A stretch of 64,000 nucleotides of DNA, from contig JBOGWS010000019.1 in NCBI GenBank assembly GCA_050693895.1, positions 14,552-78,551 of the forward strand, in the 5' to 3' direction. The translations under genes and the position numbers were made by a program. Positions within the stretch are counted from its first letter, which is position 1, and every line of letters begins with the position of its first letter. The DNA comes from WHSV01 sp050693895 (lineage in GTDB: Bacteria > Actinomycetota > CADDZG01 > WHSQ01). Below are positions 34,188 to 43,273 of this stretch, piece by piece. The notes under the pieces are model-generated. The model did no database searches and had not been told where the DNA came from. It saw only the letters and a list, made by a program, of their open reading frames with translations.

Positions 34188-35059
34188 CCAACGACCTCGT
34201 CGAGGAATGTCATGAAGGGCCGGTCGGCGACCCGCTCGTAAGCCTCGAGATAACGCTGAGTCGTGGCGTTGACGACCTCCTGGGGCATGTCCGGAGCGGG
34301 CGGAGTATGGTCCCAGCCCTGCTCGTCGAGCCAGTCGCGCACGTATTGCTTGTCGAAGCTGGATTGGGACCGACCGGGCCTGTACAGGTCCTCGGGCCAG
34401 AACCGGCTGGAATCCGGAGTGAGGACCTCGTCGATCAGAACGACGTCGTTGCCGATCAGCCCGAACTCGAACTTCGTATCGGCGATGATGACGCCGCGCG
34501 CCGCCGCGAGCTCGGCCGCGCGCGCGTACATGTCCAATGCGTAGCCGCGCGCAGAGCGATACGCGTCGGCCCCCACGATGTCCGCGGCCTGCTCCTCGGT
34601 GATGTTCTCGTCGTGTCCGCTGGTGGCTTTGGTGGCAGGAGTTAGTAGAGGCTCATCGAGCGCACTCGACTCCCCGAGGCCCACGGGAAGCTTGTGCCCG
34701 CAGACCTCACCGGTCGACACGTACTCGCGCCAACCAGACCCCGATAGATAACCTCGCACCACGAACTCGACCGGGAGCGGCTCTGCCTTGCGCACGAGCA
34801 TCGCTCGGCCACGCAGATCACCCATCCCGACATCGGGCAGGTCCGCCCCCCGGTAGCTGATGAGGTGGTTGGGAACGTCCGAGAAGTACTCGAGCCAGTA
34901 CGCGGAGAGTCCCGTAAGCACAAGCCCCTTGTTGGGAATGATCTGGGGGAGAACCACGTCGTAGGCTGAGATCCGATCCGTCGCCACCAGCAGCAGCCGT
35001 TCGTTGTCCACCTCGAACAACTCTCGGACCTTGCCCGAGCCAACGTGCTTGGTTGCCAC
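34184..35059 (-). CDS. purC: Phosphoribosylaminoimidazole-succinocarboxamide synthase (SAICAR synthase)
   Basis: This 291-residue enzyme joins CAIR and aspartate with ATP. Motifs are GKVRELFEVD, DRISAYDVVLPQIIPNKG, EFVVRGYLSGSGWREY and DTKFEFGL. The length matches the longer PurC of Actinobacteria and yeast. The start is GTG 35059, 13 bases after the purB stop on the minus strand, so purB-purC-yip1 read as one unit. Confidence 0.95.
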   Translation of the reverse strand: MATKHVGSGKVRELFEVDNERLLLVATDRISAYDVVLPQIIPNKGLVLTGLSAYWLEYFSDVPNHLISYRGADLPDVGMGDLRGRAMLVRKAEPLPVEFVVRGYLSGSGWREYVSTGEVCGHKLPVGLGESSALDEPLLTPATKATSGHDENITEEQAADIVGADAYRSARGYALDMYARAAELAAARGVIIADTKFEFGLIGNDVVLIDEVLTPDSSRFWPEDLYRPGRSQSSFDKQYVRDWLDEQGWDHTPPAPDMPQEVVNATTQRYLEAYERVADRPFMTFLDEVVG

Positions 35060-35072
35060 TAGCCCGCCACCT

Positions 35073-36371
35073 CTAGAGATTCTCCAACCGTTCGAATACG
35101 ACGTTCGTGTGTCGCAGGTAGTGCGTCTCGTCGAAGCAAGCTTCTATCTCCGACGGATCGAGATGCGTGGTTACGTCGGAGTCGCTCTTAAGCAACTCAA
35201 TGAGTGGTCGACCTTCGTCCCACGCGGTCATGGCGTTGCGTTGCACGAGCCCGTACGCCTCCTCGCGCTGCAGAGTCCCCTTGGCGAGCAGCGCGGTCAG
35301 CACGCTCTGCGAGTTGACCAGTCCGTAGGACTCATCGAGGTTGTGCCGCATGCGTTTGGCGTCGACCACGAGACCGTCGATCACCCAGCGCATCTTGGCG
35401 AGCATGTAGTCGAGAAGGATGCACGCATCCCCGAGCGTGACGCGCTCGACACTCGAGTGACTGATGTCCCGCTCGTGCCACAACGATACGTTTTCGTACC
35501 CGGTCATCGCGTAGCTACGGAGAAGCCGAGCGAGCCCGCAGATCCGTTCGCTGATAACGGGGTTGCGCTTGTGCGGCATCGCCGAGCTGCCCTTCTGCCC
35601 CTCGGTGAACGGCTCGCGCACCTCGCGTACCTCCGTGCGCTGCAGGTGGCGAATCTCCTGGGCAAAGCGTTCGAGCCCGGCCCCCGTTAGCGCGATGGCC
35701 GACAGGAACTCCGCGTGCCGGTCGCGTGCCGTCACCTGGGTCGCTGCCGGTTCCACGGCAAGACCGAGACGGTCGCAGACATAGGACTCGATTTCGGGGT
35801 CCAGTTGGCTGTAGCTGCCCACCGCTCCGGAGAGCTTGCCCACCGCAACGGAGTCGCGCGCCCTGCGGAGCCGGTCGCGGTCGCGCGCCAGCTCGAAGGC
35901 CCAGCCGGCGAGCTTGAGCCCGAACGTCGTCGGCTCGGCGTGAACGCCGTGCGTCCTCCCGGCCATCAGAGTACCGCGGTGCTCCAGCACTTTTGATTTC
36001 AATGCCTGGGTCAGCCGCCCGACCTCCTCTACGAGGAGATCACCCGCGTCCCTCAGCGCAACGGCCGTGGCGGTGTCGAGGACATCCGACGAGGTCATCC
36101 CGTAATGAATATGGCGGCCGGCCTCCCCGACGTTCTCGCGCACGTTCTCCACGAACGCAACCACATCGTGCTGACGCACCGATTCGATTTCGGCGATTCG
36201 ATCGACGTCGAAGGTCGCCTTCTGCTTTATCTCGGTGAGGTCTTCGACCGGCACCTCGTCGAGCCGAACCCTGGCCTCGGTGGCGAGGATCTCGATCTCG
36301 AGCCAGCGCGCGAACTTGGCACGCTCGGAGAAGATGCCGGACATCTCCTCTCGGCTGTATCGGGGGATCAC
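35073..36371 (-). CDS. purB: Adenylosuccinate lyase
   Basis: This 432-residue lyase of the fumarase/ASL superfamily acts twice in purine synthesis (SAICAR and adenylosuccinate cleavage). The signature GSSAMPHKRNP and the HIHYGMTSSDVLDT and AGRTHGVHAEPTT motifs are present. I start at GTG 36371 (VIPRYSREEM), the conserved beginning. The open frame runs some 780 bases further upstream only as antisense to a methyltransferase and is rejected. Confidence 0.95.
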   Translation of the reverse strand: MIPRYSREEMSGIFSERAKFARWLEIEILATEARVRLDEVPVEDLTEIKQKATFDVDRIAEIESVRQHDVVAFVENVRENVGEAGRHIHYGMTSSDVLDTATAVALRDAGDLLVEEVGRLTQALKSKVLEHRGTLMAGRTHGVHAEPTTFGLKLAGWAFELARDRDRLRRARDSVAVGKLSGAVGSYSQLDPEIESYVCDRLGLAVEPAATQVTARDRHAEFLSAIALTGAGLERFAQEIRHLQRTEVREVREPFTEGQKGSSAMPHKRNPVISERICGLARLLRSYAMTGYENVSLWHERDISHSSVERVTLGDACILLDYMLAKMRWVIDGLVVDAKRMRHNLDESYGLVNSQSVLTALLAKGTLQREEAYGLVQRNAMTAWDEGRPLIELLKSDSDVTTHLDPSEIEACFDETHYLRHTNVVFERLENL

Positions 36372-36467
36372 AGCTCCATGATAGATGCGGACCGCGCGTG
36401 GGCCCCGCGTTTCTGGGCCATCGGCCGGCGCAGATCCGGCCCTTTGACGAACAATTAGGCTGAGGTC

Positions 36468-37244
36468 ATGAAACGAGCGGAATCCCTCGTCTTCGACCGC
36501 GCGGTCGACTACTACGACAAGACTCGCTCTCTCTCGAGCGCCAGCATGGACAAGCTTGTCCCCCTGATTCGGGGAGAGGTCGGCGACGGGCCGTGCCTCG
36601 AGATCGGTGTCGGAACCGGCCGTATCGCCCTGCCGCTTCAGGCGGACGGCACCGCCATGGTGGGCCTCGATCTGTCGCAGCCGATGTTGCGGCGACTGGT
36701 GCACAACGCCGACGGGCGACTTCCGTTTCCACTGGTGGCGGCGGACGCCTCTTCGCTCCCCTTCGCCGAAGGCTCGTTCTCGGCCGCCCTCGCCGTCCAC
36801 GTCCTCCATCTGATTCCCGAATGGCACCGGGCCCTGGCGGAGCTCGTCCGGGTCGTTCGCTCGGGCGGCGCGCTCGTGATTGATATCGGCCGTCAAACTC
36901 AGGGCCCGTTTCGCGACCTGCTGGCCGAATTCGCGGCGGCGGCGAACATCCCCGAGACTCACCGTGGAATCAACGACACGGACGAGCTCGACGCCGAGAT
37001 GGCCGGGCTCGATGCGGAGCTCACCCAGTCCGAGGCCATCGTGGAGCGGCGCTCGGCCACCTATGACAAGACGATCGAGGCGCTCGGTGCCGGGACGTAC
37101 TCGATCACATGGGCGGCCGACGAGGCGACGAGACGGCGGGCGGCGGCCCACACCCGGCGGTGGGCCGAGGACCGCTACGGCCCCTTAACCGAACGCTACG
37201 ACTACCACCTGGAGATCGCCCTCCGCACCTACCGTCTCCCGTAA
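36468..37244 (+). CDS. Class I SAM-dependent methyltransferase
   Basis: This 258-residue protein has motif I LEIGVGTGRIALPL (44-57), an acidic loop GLDLSQPML, motif II VAADASSLPFAEGSF and motif III LVRVVRSGGALVIDI: a UbiE/Methyltransf_11-type fold. Its substrate is unknown. It is the only plus-strand gene within the purine cluster, sitting between purK and purB, and ends at a convergent terminator. Confidence 0.82.
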   Translation: MKRAESLVFDRAVDYYDKTRSLSSASMDKLVPLIRGEVGDGPCLEIGVGTGRIALPLQADGTAMVGLDLSQPMLRRLVHNADGRLPFPLVAADASSLPFAEGSFSAALAVHVLHLIPEWHRALAELVRVVRSGGALVIDIGRQTQGPFRDLLAEFAAAANIPETHRGINDTDELDAEMAGLDAELTQSEAIVERRSATYDKTIEALGAGTYSITWAADEATRRRAAAHTRRWAEDRYGPLTERYDYHLEIALRTYRLP

Positions 37245-37251
37245 TTCGATT

Positions 37252-37312
37252 CTGAGCGGGGGAGCTTCCGCCAGACGGGCTCAACGCACAGAGAAGCCTG
37301 TCCCCCGCTCAG
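37252..37312. terminator. Inverted repeat between convergent methyltransferase and purK
   Basis: CTGAGCGGGGGA (37252-37263) is repeated exactly inverted at 37301-37312, a 12-bp perfect stem with a 37-base loop. The right arm includes the purK stop. The position between converging genes suggests a bidirectional terminator, though the long loop is unusual. Confidence 0.5.
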
Positions 37313-38394
37313 CCCACCAGGGCCGTCAGGCGAGCCAACCGTTCCTCAAGCTCCTCTGGGTCGTCCGCGACCAGGTTCACGTGACCGAGCTTCCGGCCCG
37401 CCCGCGGTTGTTTGTCGTACAGATGCAGGTGCGCCCCCTCGATCCGTAGCAGCTCGTCGAGATCCGGGAGTGCTCCGACCAGGTTGACCATCGCGCTGTG
37501 ACCGAGCGCCCGGGTAGAGCCGAGTGGGCGTCCCGTGATCGCACGCAGGTGGTTGGCGAACTGGGAGGTTAGCGCTCCCTCGATGGTCCAGTGGCCCGAG
37601 TTGTGCACACGCGGAGCCATCTCGTTACCCAGGAGTCGATCGCCGACCTGAAAGAGTTCGATCGCGAGCACACCGACGTAGTCCAGCTCCTCCATGATCG
37701 AGCGCGCGCAGGACTCGGCGGCCGACTCGACCTCCGGCGCGAGTGCGGGGGCCGGAGCGCGCGAGACCCGCAGGATTCCTTGGTTGTGCACGTTCTCGAC
37801 GACCGGATAGACGGCCGTCTCACCGTTTGTCGAACGAACCGCCAGAACCGATAGCTCCCGATAGAAATCGACCAGCGCCTCGACGATGAGGTCCTTACCC
37901 CCGAGCTCGTCCCAGCAGCGGTCGAGGTCGGCTCGAGCGCGGATCACGGACTGCCCCTTGCCGTCGTAGCCCTCGTGACGAGTCTTGGTCAGCGCGGGGA
38001 GGCCCACCGAAGCCACCGCAGCTTCGAGCTCTGCACGCGTTGAGACCGCGACGAACGCGGGAGTGGCCAGTCCGAGACGCGTGAACAGTTCCTTCTCCGT
38101 GAGACGATCCTGCGCCACATCGAGGACACCAGGGTGGGGATGAACGGGCGTACGTTCGGCGATTCGTCGCGCGGAGGAGGCCGGGACTCGTTCGAACTCG
38201 TAGGTCACGACGTCGCAGTGCTCGGCCATCCAATCGAGTGCAACGGGATCGTCGTAGGTGGCGACGATTAGGTGAGCGAGATCGCGCACTCCGCACTCGG
38301 GCGATGGATCGATCGATGCAAATCGTTCGCCGAGCGGGTAACCGGCAAGCGCCAGCATCCGGGCGAGCTGACCGCCTCCCAGTACTCCAATCAA
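37309..38394 (-). CDS. purK: N5-carboxyaminoimidazole ribonucleotide synthase (ATP-grasp)
   Basis: This 361-residue ATP-grasp enzyme carboxylates AIR. It begins IGVLGGGQLARMLALAG and has KTRHEGYDGKGQ and NEMAPRVHNSGHWTIEGA. TTG 38394 overlaps the purE stop (TTGA) and immediately precedes the conserved glycine-rich strand. The longer frame upstream is antisense or purE coding and is rejected. Confidence 0.93.
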   Translation of the reverse strand: MIGVLGGGQLARMLALAGYPLGERFASIDPSPECGVRDLAHLIVATYDDPVALDWMAEHCDVVTYEFERVPASSARRIAERTPVHPHPGVLDVAQDRLTEKELFTRLGLATPAFVAVSTRAELEAAVASVGLPALTKTRHEGYDGKGQSVIRARADLDRCWDELGGKDLIVEALVDFYRELSVLAVRSTNGETAVYPVVENVHNQGILRVSRAPAPALAPEVESAAESCARSIMEELDYVGVLAIELFQVGDRLLGNEMAPRVHNSGHWTIEGALTSQFANHLRAITGRPLGSTRALGHSAMVNLVGALPDLDELLRIEGAHLHLYDKQPRAGRKLGHVNLVADDPEELEERLARLTALVG

Positions 38395-38888
38395 TCCGCG
38401 GGCTCGCGCGGGTCGCCGTCCTGCAGAACTCTCTCCGTTTGAGCTGCGACAAATCGCTCGACGGAGGTGCGCACGGCGTCGTGCTTGATGGCAAGGATGC
38501 GGGCGGCGAGATGTGCTGCGTTCGTCGCGCCCGCCGTGCCGATGGCGAGCGTTCCGACCGGTACCCCGCCGGGCATCTGGACGATCGACAACAGAGAGTC
38601 GAGGCCCTTCAGCGCACGTGACTGCACGGGCACTCCCAGCACGGGAAGAGGTGTCTTGGACGCAAGCATGCCGGGTAGGTGCGCAGCACCTCCGGCCCCC
38701 GCAACGATCACCTCGATCCCGCGCTCGGCGGCGCCCGACGCGTACTCGAACAACAGATCCGGTGTGCGGTGCGCGCTCACGACCCTGACCTCGTGGGCGA
38801 CGTCGAGCTCGTCGAGTACATCGGCGGCCCACTTCATCGTGTCCCAGTCACTCCGGGAGCCCATCACGATTCCCACCAGTGCCGTCAC
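38391..38888 (-). CDS. purE: N5-CAIR mutase, catalytic subunit
   Basis: This 165-residue class I PurE has MGSRSDWDTM, VVSAHRTPDLLFEYA, AGAGGAAHLPGMLAS and PVLGVPVQSRAL. It moves the carboxyl group made by PurK. GTG 38888 follows GGAGG and overlaps the purD stop (GTGA). Confidence 0.95.
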   Translation of the reverse strand: MTALVGIVMGSRSDWDTMKWAADVLDELDVAHEVRVVSAHRTPDLLFEYASGAAERGIEVIVAGAGGAAHLPGMLASKTPLPVLGVPVQSRALKGLDSLLSIVQMPGGVPVGTLAIGTAGATNAAHLAARILAIKHDAVRTSVERFVAAQTERVLQDGDPREPAD

Positions 38889-40162
38889 GACGAAACCTCC
38901 GCAGCCCTAAGTCCAATGTCGAACCGTTGATGCTTGCCATCGAAGGTGATCCCGTTTGTTGCCTCGTACGCGCGTTCACGCGCGGCTACGAAATCGTCGC
39001 CAAGTGCGCTCACGGCCAGGACGCGCCCGCCCGAGGTCACCAGACGCTGCCCATCCCGTGCGGTGCCCGCGTGAAACACCATCACGTCGTCCATGCCTTC
39101 GACCTCGTCGAGCCCGTGGATCTCGGCGCCCACCTCGTAGCTTCCCGGGTAACCCCCCGACGCGAGCACGACGCTGACACATGTCTGAGGTGACCACTCG
39201 AGTCGTGATCCCGCCAGCTCGCCCGTCGCCGTCGCCAGCAGGACCTCGCCGAAATCGCTGCGCAGGCGCGGCAGGAGAGCCTGGGTTTCCGGATCTCCGA
39301 AGCGGGCGTTGAACTCGACCACGCGCGGCCCCCGGCTCGTCAGCGCCAGGCCCGCATACAGCGCCCCCACGAAGGGAGCGCCGGCTTCGGCCGTGGCGCG
39401 CACCATTGGTTCGATGACCCCGGAAAGAATCTGCTCGGCGGTCTCCGGTGGGCATACCGGCACCGGGCTGTAGGAACCCATGCCCCCGGTGTTGGGGCCG
39501 GCATCGTCGTCGAAGACCCGCTTGTAATCCTGTGCGGCCTCGCATCCGACGATCGCCTCCCCGTCGGTGAAGGCGATAAGAGACGTCTCCTCGCCGTCGA
39601 GAAACTCCTCGATGACGACACTCGCTCCGGCATCGCCGAAGACGCGCCGCTCGATCCGATCGCGTACGGCCTCGACGGCCTCGTCCCGATCCGTTGCAAC
39701 GAGGACTCCCTTTCCGGCGGCAAGGCCGTCGGCCTTGACGACGTAGGGGGGGCCGAGCTCGTCCATGAATCCCACCGCCTTGTCGACCTCGTCGAAGGCC
39801 TGCCAGCGCGCGGTGGGAACGCCCCCTCGGTCCATCAGATTCTTCGCGTACGATTTCGATCCCTCGATGCGAGCAGCGTTCGCGTTCGGCCCGAATACCT
39901 TGAGGCCCTCAGCACGAAGTGCGTCACCCACTCCGGCAACGAGCGGCGCCTCGGGCCCAATCACCACCAGGTCCGCGTTTACCGAACGAGCGGATTCGAC
40001 TGCCGTGGCGGGAGAGCCGGCATCCACGTCAAGCACTTCCGCGATGCGAGCGATGCCGGGATTGCCGGGAGCCGCGAACACACTTCCGATGGAGGGTGAG
40101 CGCGCCAGTGCCCAGGCCAGAGCGCTCTCGCGGCCTCCTGAGCCTATGACGAGAACTCTCAT
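38885..40162 (-). CDS. purD: Phosphoribosylamine-glycine ligase
   Basis: This 425-residue ATP-grasp enzyme (GAR synthetase) has MRVLVIGSGGRESALAW, GPEAPLVAGVGDAL, FNARFGDPETQALLP and DGLAAGKGV. ATG 40162 overlaps the purA stop (ATGA). A longer start at 40216 lies within purA. Confidence 0.95.
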   Translation of the reverse strand: MRVLVIGSGGRESALAWALARSPSIGSVFAAPGNPGIARIAEVLDVDAGSPATAVESARSVNADLVVIGPEAPLVAGVGDALRAEGLKVFGPNANAARIEGSKSYAKNLMDRGGVPTARWQAFDEVDKAVGFMDELGPPYVVKADGLAAGKGVLVATDRDEAVEAVRDRIERRVFGDAGASVVIEEFLDGEETSLIAFTDGEAIVGCEAAQDYKRVFDDDAGPNTGGMGSYSPVPVCPPETAEQILSGVIEPMVRATAEAGAPFVGALYAGLALTSRGPRVVEFNARFGDPETQALLPRLRSDFGEVLLATATGELAGSRLEWSPQTCVSVVLASGGYPGSYEVGAEIHGLDEVEGMDDVMVFHAGTARDGQRLVTSGGRVLAVSALGDDFVAARERAYEATNGITFDGKHQRFDIGLRAAEVSS

Positions 40163-41442
40163 GGCACGTCCCTCACGTGGACGATCTCGTCGCGCTCCGG
40201 ACCCACCGATGCCCACGAAACGGGGGTACCGACCAGGTCCTCAATGGTCTCCAGATAGGCGCGCGCCTCCTTCGGCAAGTCGTCGACCGAACGAGCGCCC
40301 GTGATGTCGCCGCCCCATCCCGGAAACTCCTCGTAGGCGGGGGTGCACTTGTTGAAGATCGTTTGATGGGGCGGGAACTCCTCGTAACGTTCGCCCTCGT
40401 ACCGATACGCAGTGCATACCTTGATCGACTCGAATGAACTGAGCACGTCCAGCTTCGTGACGACGAGTTCGGTCAACGTGTTCAAGCGCGCCGCGTAACG
40501 ACCCGCTACCGCATCGAACCACCCGCACCGCCGCTTGCGCCCCGTCGTTGTGCCGTACTCTCCGCCCACCTCGACCAGAACGTCCGCGTCGGCTGGATCG
40601 GCCTCGGACGGGAAGGGGCCCGAGCCGACGCGCGTGCAGTACGACTTGGTGATGCCGATGATGCGCTCGATGTCGCGCGGCCCGACCCCCGCTCCTGCGC
40701 ACGCGCCTCCCGCTATCGGATTCGAGGAGGTGACGTACGGATACGTGCCATGGTCGAGATCCAGCATCGTCGCCTGGGCCCCCTCGAACAATACATTCTC
40801 CCCGTTGTCGAGGGCCCTTTGCACCAGTAGTGCGGTGTCGGAGATGTGAGAGCGCAGCCGCTCCCCGTACTCGATGTACTGCTCTCTGATCTCGTTCTCG
40901 TCGACGGGCAATCGCCCGAAGACGCGCGTGAGGACCAGGTTCTTCTCTTTGAGAGCCACCTTGAGTTTGGTCGAGAAGATCTTCTCCTCGAGCAGGTCCT
41001 GCATTCTGATGCCGATGCGCGCGGCTTTATCGGCGTAAGCCGGCCCGATCCCGCGCTTGGTCGTCCCCAGCCTGTTCCGCCCGAGGAACCTCTCGGTCAC
41101 TTTGTCGAGCTCGAGGTGGTACGGCATGATGACGTGCGCGTTTCCGGAGATTTTCAGCCCCGATGTATCGATACCCCGCTGGGTGAGTGCGGTCATCTCG
41201 TCCAGGAGCACTCCCGGATCGATTACAACCCCGGGTCCGATCACCGGCGTGCAGTGCTCGTAGAGGATTCCCGTTGGGACGAGGTGCAGCGCATACTTCT
41301 CGTCACCGACGACGATCGTATGGCCCGCGTTGTTGCCACCCTGGTAACGCACGACGTAGTCGGTGTGCTCCGCGAGGAGGTCCGTGACCTTGCCCTTGCC
41401 CTCGTCGCCCCACTGGATGCCGACGAGGGCCGTGCCTGACAT
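40159..41442 (-). CDS. purA: Adenylosuccinate synthetase
   Basis: This 427-residue GTP-dependent enzyme makes adenylosuccinate from IMP. Its P-loop is GIQWGDEGKGKVTDLL, with GNNAGHTIV, the KRGIGPAYADKAAR segment and TSSNPIAGGACAGAGVGP. It is the first gene of the purA-D-E-K series, each joined to the next by a 4-base overlap. Confidence 0.96.
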   Translation of the reverse strand: MSGTALVGIQWGDEGKGKVTDLLAEHTDYVVRYQGGNNAGHTIVVGDEKYALHLVPTGILYEHCTPVIGPGVVIDPGVLLDEMTALTQRGIDTSGLKISGNAHVIMPYHLELDKVTERFLGRNRLGTTKRGIGPAYADKAARIGIRMQDLLEEKIFSTKLKVALKEKNLVLTRVFGRLPVDENEIREQYIEYGERLRSHISDTALLVQRALDNGENVLFEGAQATMLDLDHGTYPYVTSSNPIAGGACAGAGVGPRDIERIIGITKSYCTRVGSGPFPSEADPADADVLVEVGGEYGTTTGRKRRCGWFDAVAGRYAARLNTLTELVVTKLDVLSSFESIKVCTAYRYEGERYEEFPPHQTIFNKCTPAYEEFPGWGGDITGARSVDDLPKEARAYLETIEDLVGTPVSWASVGPERDEIVHVRDVP

Positions 41443-41468
41443 GGCTTAGTGATCCTTCCTGTAACCGG

Positions 41469-41672
41469 CTAGCGTTCGATACGGAACTTGATGCGCACGT
41501 GGGTGAGATACTCAACGATCTTGCCGTTGTCGACCTTGCACGACGTCTCGAGCACGTCCATTGCATCGATTCCACGGATGGTCCTCGATGCCTCGGCCAG
41601 CGCCTGCTCCGCTGCATCCGTCCACGACTCGCCCGACACGCCAACGAGATCTATGGTCTTGATCACAGCCAC
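41469..41672 (-). CDS. Dodecin-family flavin-binding protein
   Basis: This 67-residue protein is almost entirely the dodecin fold: KTIDLVGVSGESWTDAAEQAL, then VLETSCKVDNGKIVEYLTHVRIKFRIE. Dodecins form hollow 12-mers that store flavins or CoA. It lies 26 bases upstream of purA on the same strand and may share its transcript. Confidence 0.9.
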   Translation of the reverse strand: MAVIKTIDLVGVSGESWTDAAEQALAEASRTIRGIDAMDVLETSCKVDNGKIVEYLTHVRIKFRIER

Positions 41673-41713
41673 CTATGCACCCCTTCGCTCAGGATCGTCG
41701 CAACCCCGGCATC

Positions 41714-42595
41714 CTACCGGGGAGCCGTCACGACCACGCTGTTTGCGAGTTTGTCGTGCCACGCCTGGCGCTGCGAATCCCACATGGGCCATAGGAGGTT
41801 GACAAGCCCGGGGAGGTAGGCGAACACCCAGAACATGCCCATGAGCACCCATCGCAAGAACGCTCGACCGGGTCCGATTCGAGTGCCGTCGTACTGGTCG
41901 GCGACGCGGATTCTCATCAAGCGTTTACCAAGCGTCGCGCCGCTCTCGCCTCCATTGGACAAGGCGAAGTAGGCGGAGAAAAACACGAAGTAGCACAGGG
42001 CAAAGGCCACGATCATCGCGACGGCGCGCGTCGTCGAGTCGATCTCGTTGGCGAAGGGATCCAAGGACCCAGGCACTATCGCGGCGTCGATGATGGTCAA
42101 GACGAGAAGCGTAGGCCCCCACGTTGCGAACAGGTCCACGAGAATGGCGCAGAAGCGTTGCCACCAATTGGCGAAGACGACGGGCGTCCCGGCCGCCCAC
42201 GCCGGTGCCGGTTTCGGCTTCGCCGGGATGGGCGCATAAGGCACCGGTGGATACTGCTGGGGCGCCGATGATCCAGGCGGTCCGGGGTGCGGCCACTGCG
42301 CGGGCGGTGAGGCTTCGGGCCACGGCGGAGGGGGGGCCGGGGTCACCGGTGGAGGCGGAGGTGGCCCATCGCCATAGGTGTAACCGGGCGGTGCGCCGGG
42401 GGCCACAACGTGTTCGGACGGCGGGGGCGGACGCGCTCGAGCATCTCGCTCCTCGGGCGCGGACACAGGGATCGGGACGGCCGGTGGACCGTAGGGGTGA
42501 TAGTCCCAGCTATCGCTCCGGACGTTCCAGTAGATCCAGTGACCGTCCGCGCGCCGCATCCACCACGCTCCGGCTCGATAAATGGGTTCGTCCAC
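41714..42595 (-). CDS. RDD-family membrane protein with aromatic N-terminal module and Pro-rich linker
   Basis: This 293-residue protein has three parts. Residues 1-38 form an aromatic module (GAWWMRRADGHWIYWNV). Residues 40-137 are a Pro-rich, probably disordered linker. The C-terminal RDD domain has about four membrane segments from 143, with the conserved WQRFCAILVDLF (Arg-Asp) and GATLGKRLMRIRV. RDD proteins are of unknown or transport-related function. The N-terminal module resembles part of the protein at 43885-44610. Confidence 0.8.
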   Translation of the reverse strand: MDEPIYRAGAWWMRRADGHWIYWNVRSDSWDYHPYGPPAVPIPVSAPEERDARARPPPPSEHVVAPGAPPGYTYGDGPPPPPPVTPAPPPPWPEASPPAQWPHPGPPGSSAPQQYPPVPYAPIPAKPKPAPAWAAGTPVVFANWWQRFCAILVDLFATWGPTLLVLTIIDAAIVPGSLDPFANEIDSTTRAVAMIVAFALCYFVFFSAYFALSNGGESGATLGKRLMRIRVADQYDGTRIGPGRAFLRWVLMGMFWVFAYLPGLVNLLWPMWDSQRQAWHDKLANSVVVTAPR

Positions 42596-42714
42596 AGCCT
42601 CACCTGTCGCAGGGATAGCTCCGCCGCGCCGGCGGCGAGATCAATGGTCCTCTTGTCCCATCGTCGCATATGGTCGCCCCCCGATGGGCGGAGTAGCGTG
42701 AGGGAAACAGAGAC

Positions 42715-43203
42715 ATGAGAGCTAACACGACGACCAGAAGACGGTCGACGCGACCTGAATTCGTCATCGGGCTGAGCGGAGTCACCCTCCTCGTGTTCTC
42801 GTTCGTACCCTGGTGGGGCTCGATCACCACGAGCTCGCTGAGGCTGGGAGGGAGCGGTCTGCTACCCTCGGCGACCAGTAGCTTCAACGCCTATTACGGA
42901 TACGGATGGACGCTTGAGCTTGCGATCATTCTGGGAATGGCTGCCACCGGCCTCGTTCTGGGTCGAGGGCTCGCGAAGGTTCGCTTCCCTCGCTGGCTCT
43001 ACTTCTGGATCGGTCTTGCCATGATCGTCTTGGCGCTCGCGTCGGTCGTCCGAGGACCTGCCTCGAGCGGATTCGAGGGTGTGGCGGGGATCGAGGTGTC
43101 TCGGGAGCCCCTGGTTGTCGCGGCGCTTGTCCCGTGTGTGCTCATCGCTCTCGCGGGAATCGGGTTCGCTCGGAGTCAGCGCGGGAAACGAAAGAGAAGG
43201 TAG
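42715..43203 (+). CDS. Small four-span membrane protein, paralogue A
   Basis: This 162-residue protein has four hydrophobic spans (about 16-35, 65-86, 93-112, 129-148), a basic N-terminus and a basic tail. The end of span 1 reads FVPWWGS, followed by a short outside loop. It is similar in layout and in the span 1 motif to the next gene, suggesting a tandem duplication. No function is recognised. It starts 16 bases or more after the divergent RDD gene's regulatory gap, with ATG 42715 preceded by AGGGAAACAG. Confidence 0.6.
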   Translation: MRANTTTRRRSTRPEFVIGLSGVTLLVFSFVPWWGSITTSSLRLGGSGLLPSATSSFNAYYGYGWTLELAIILGMAATGLVLGRGLAKVRFPRWLYFWIGLAMIVLALASVVRGPASSGFEGVAGIEVSREPLVVAALVPCVLIALAGIGFARSQRGKRKRR

Positions 43204-43273
43204 CGCGAACCCTGGTTCGGTTGGTCGGGGATGCCTATAGTGCGAGCAGAATCAGTCGGCGAAAAAGGATGGG

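Noticed and set aside
36372..37151. Upstream extension of the purB reading frame
   Set aside because: It is antisense to a methyltransferase with intact SAM motifs. The conserved PurB start is at 36371.
42048..42618. Pro/Arg-rich open frames opposite the RDD gene
   Set aside because: They are shadows of the Pro-rich linker of the RDD protein.
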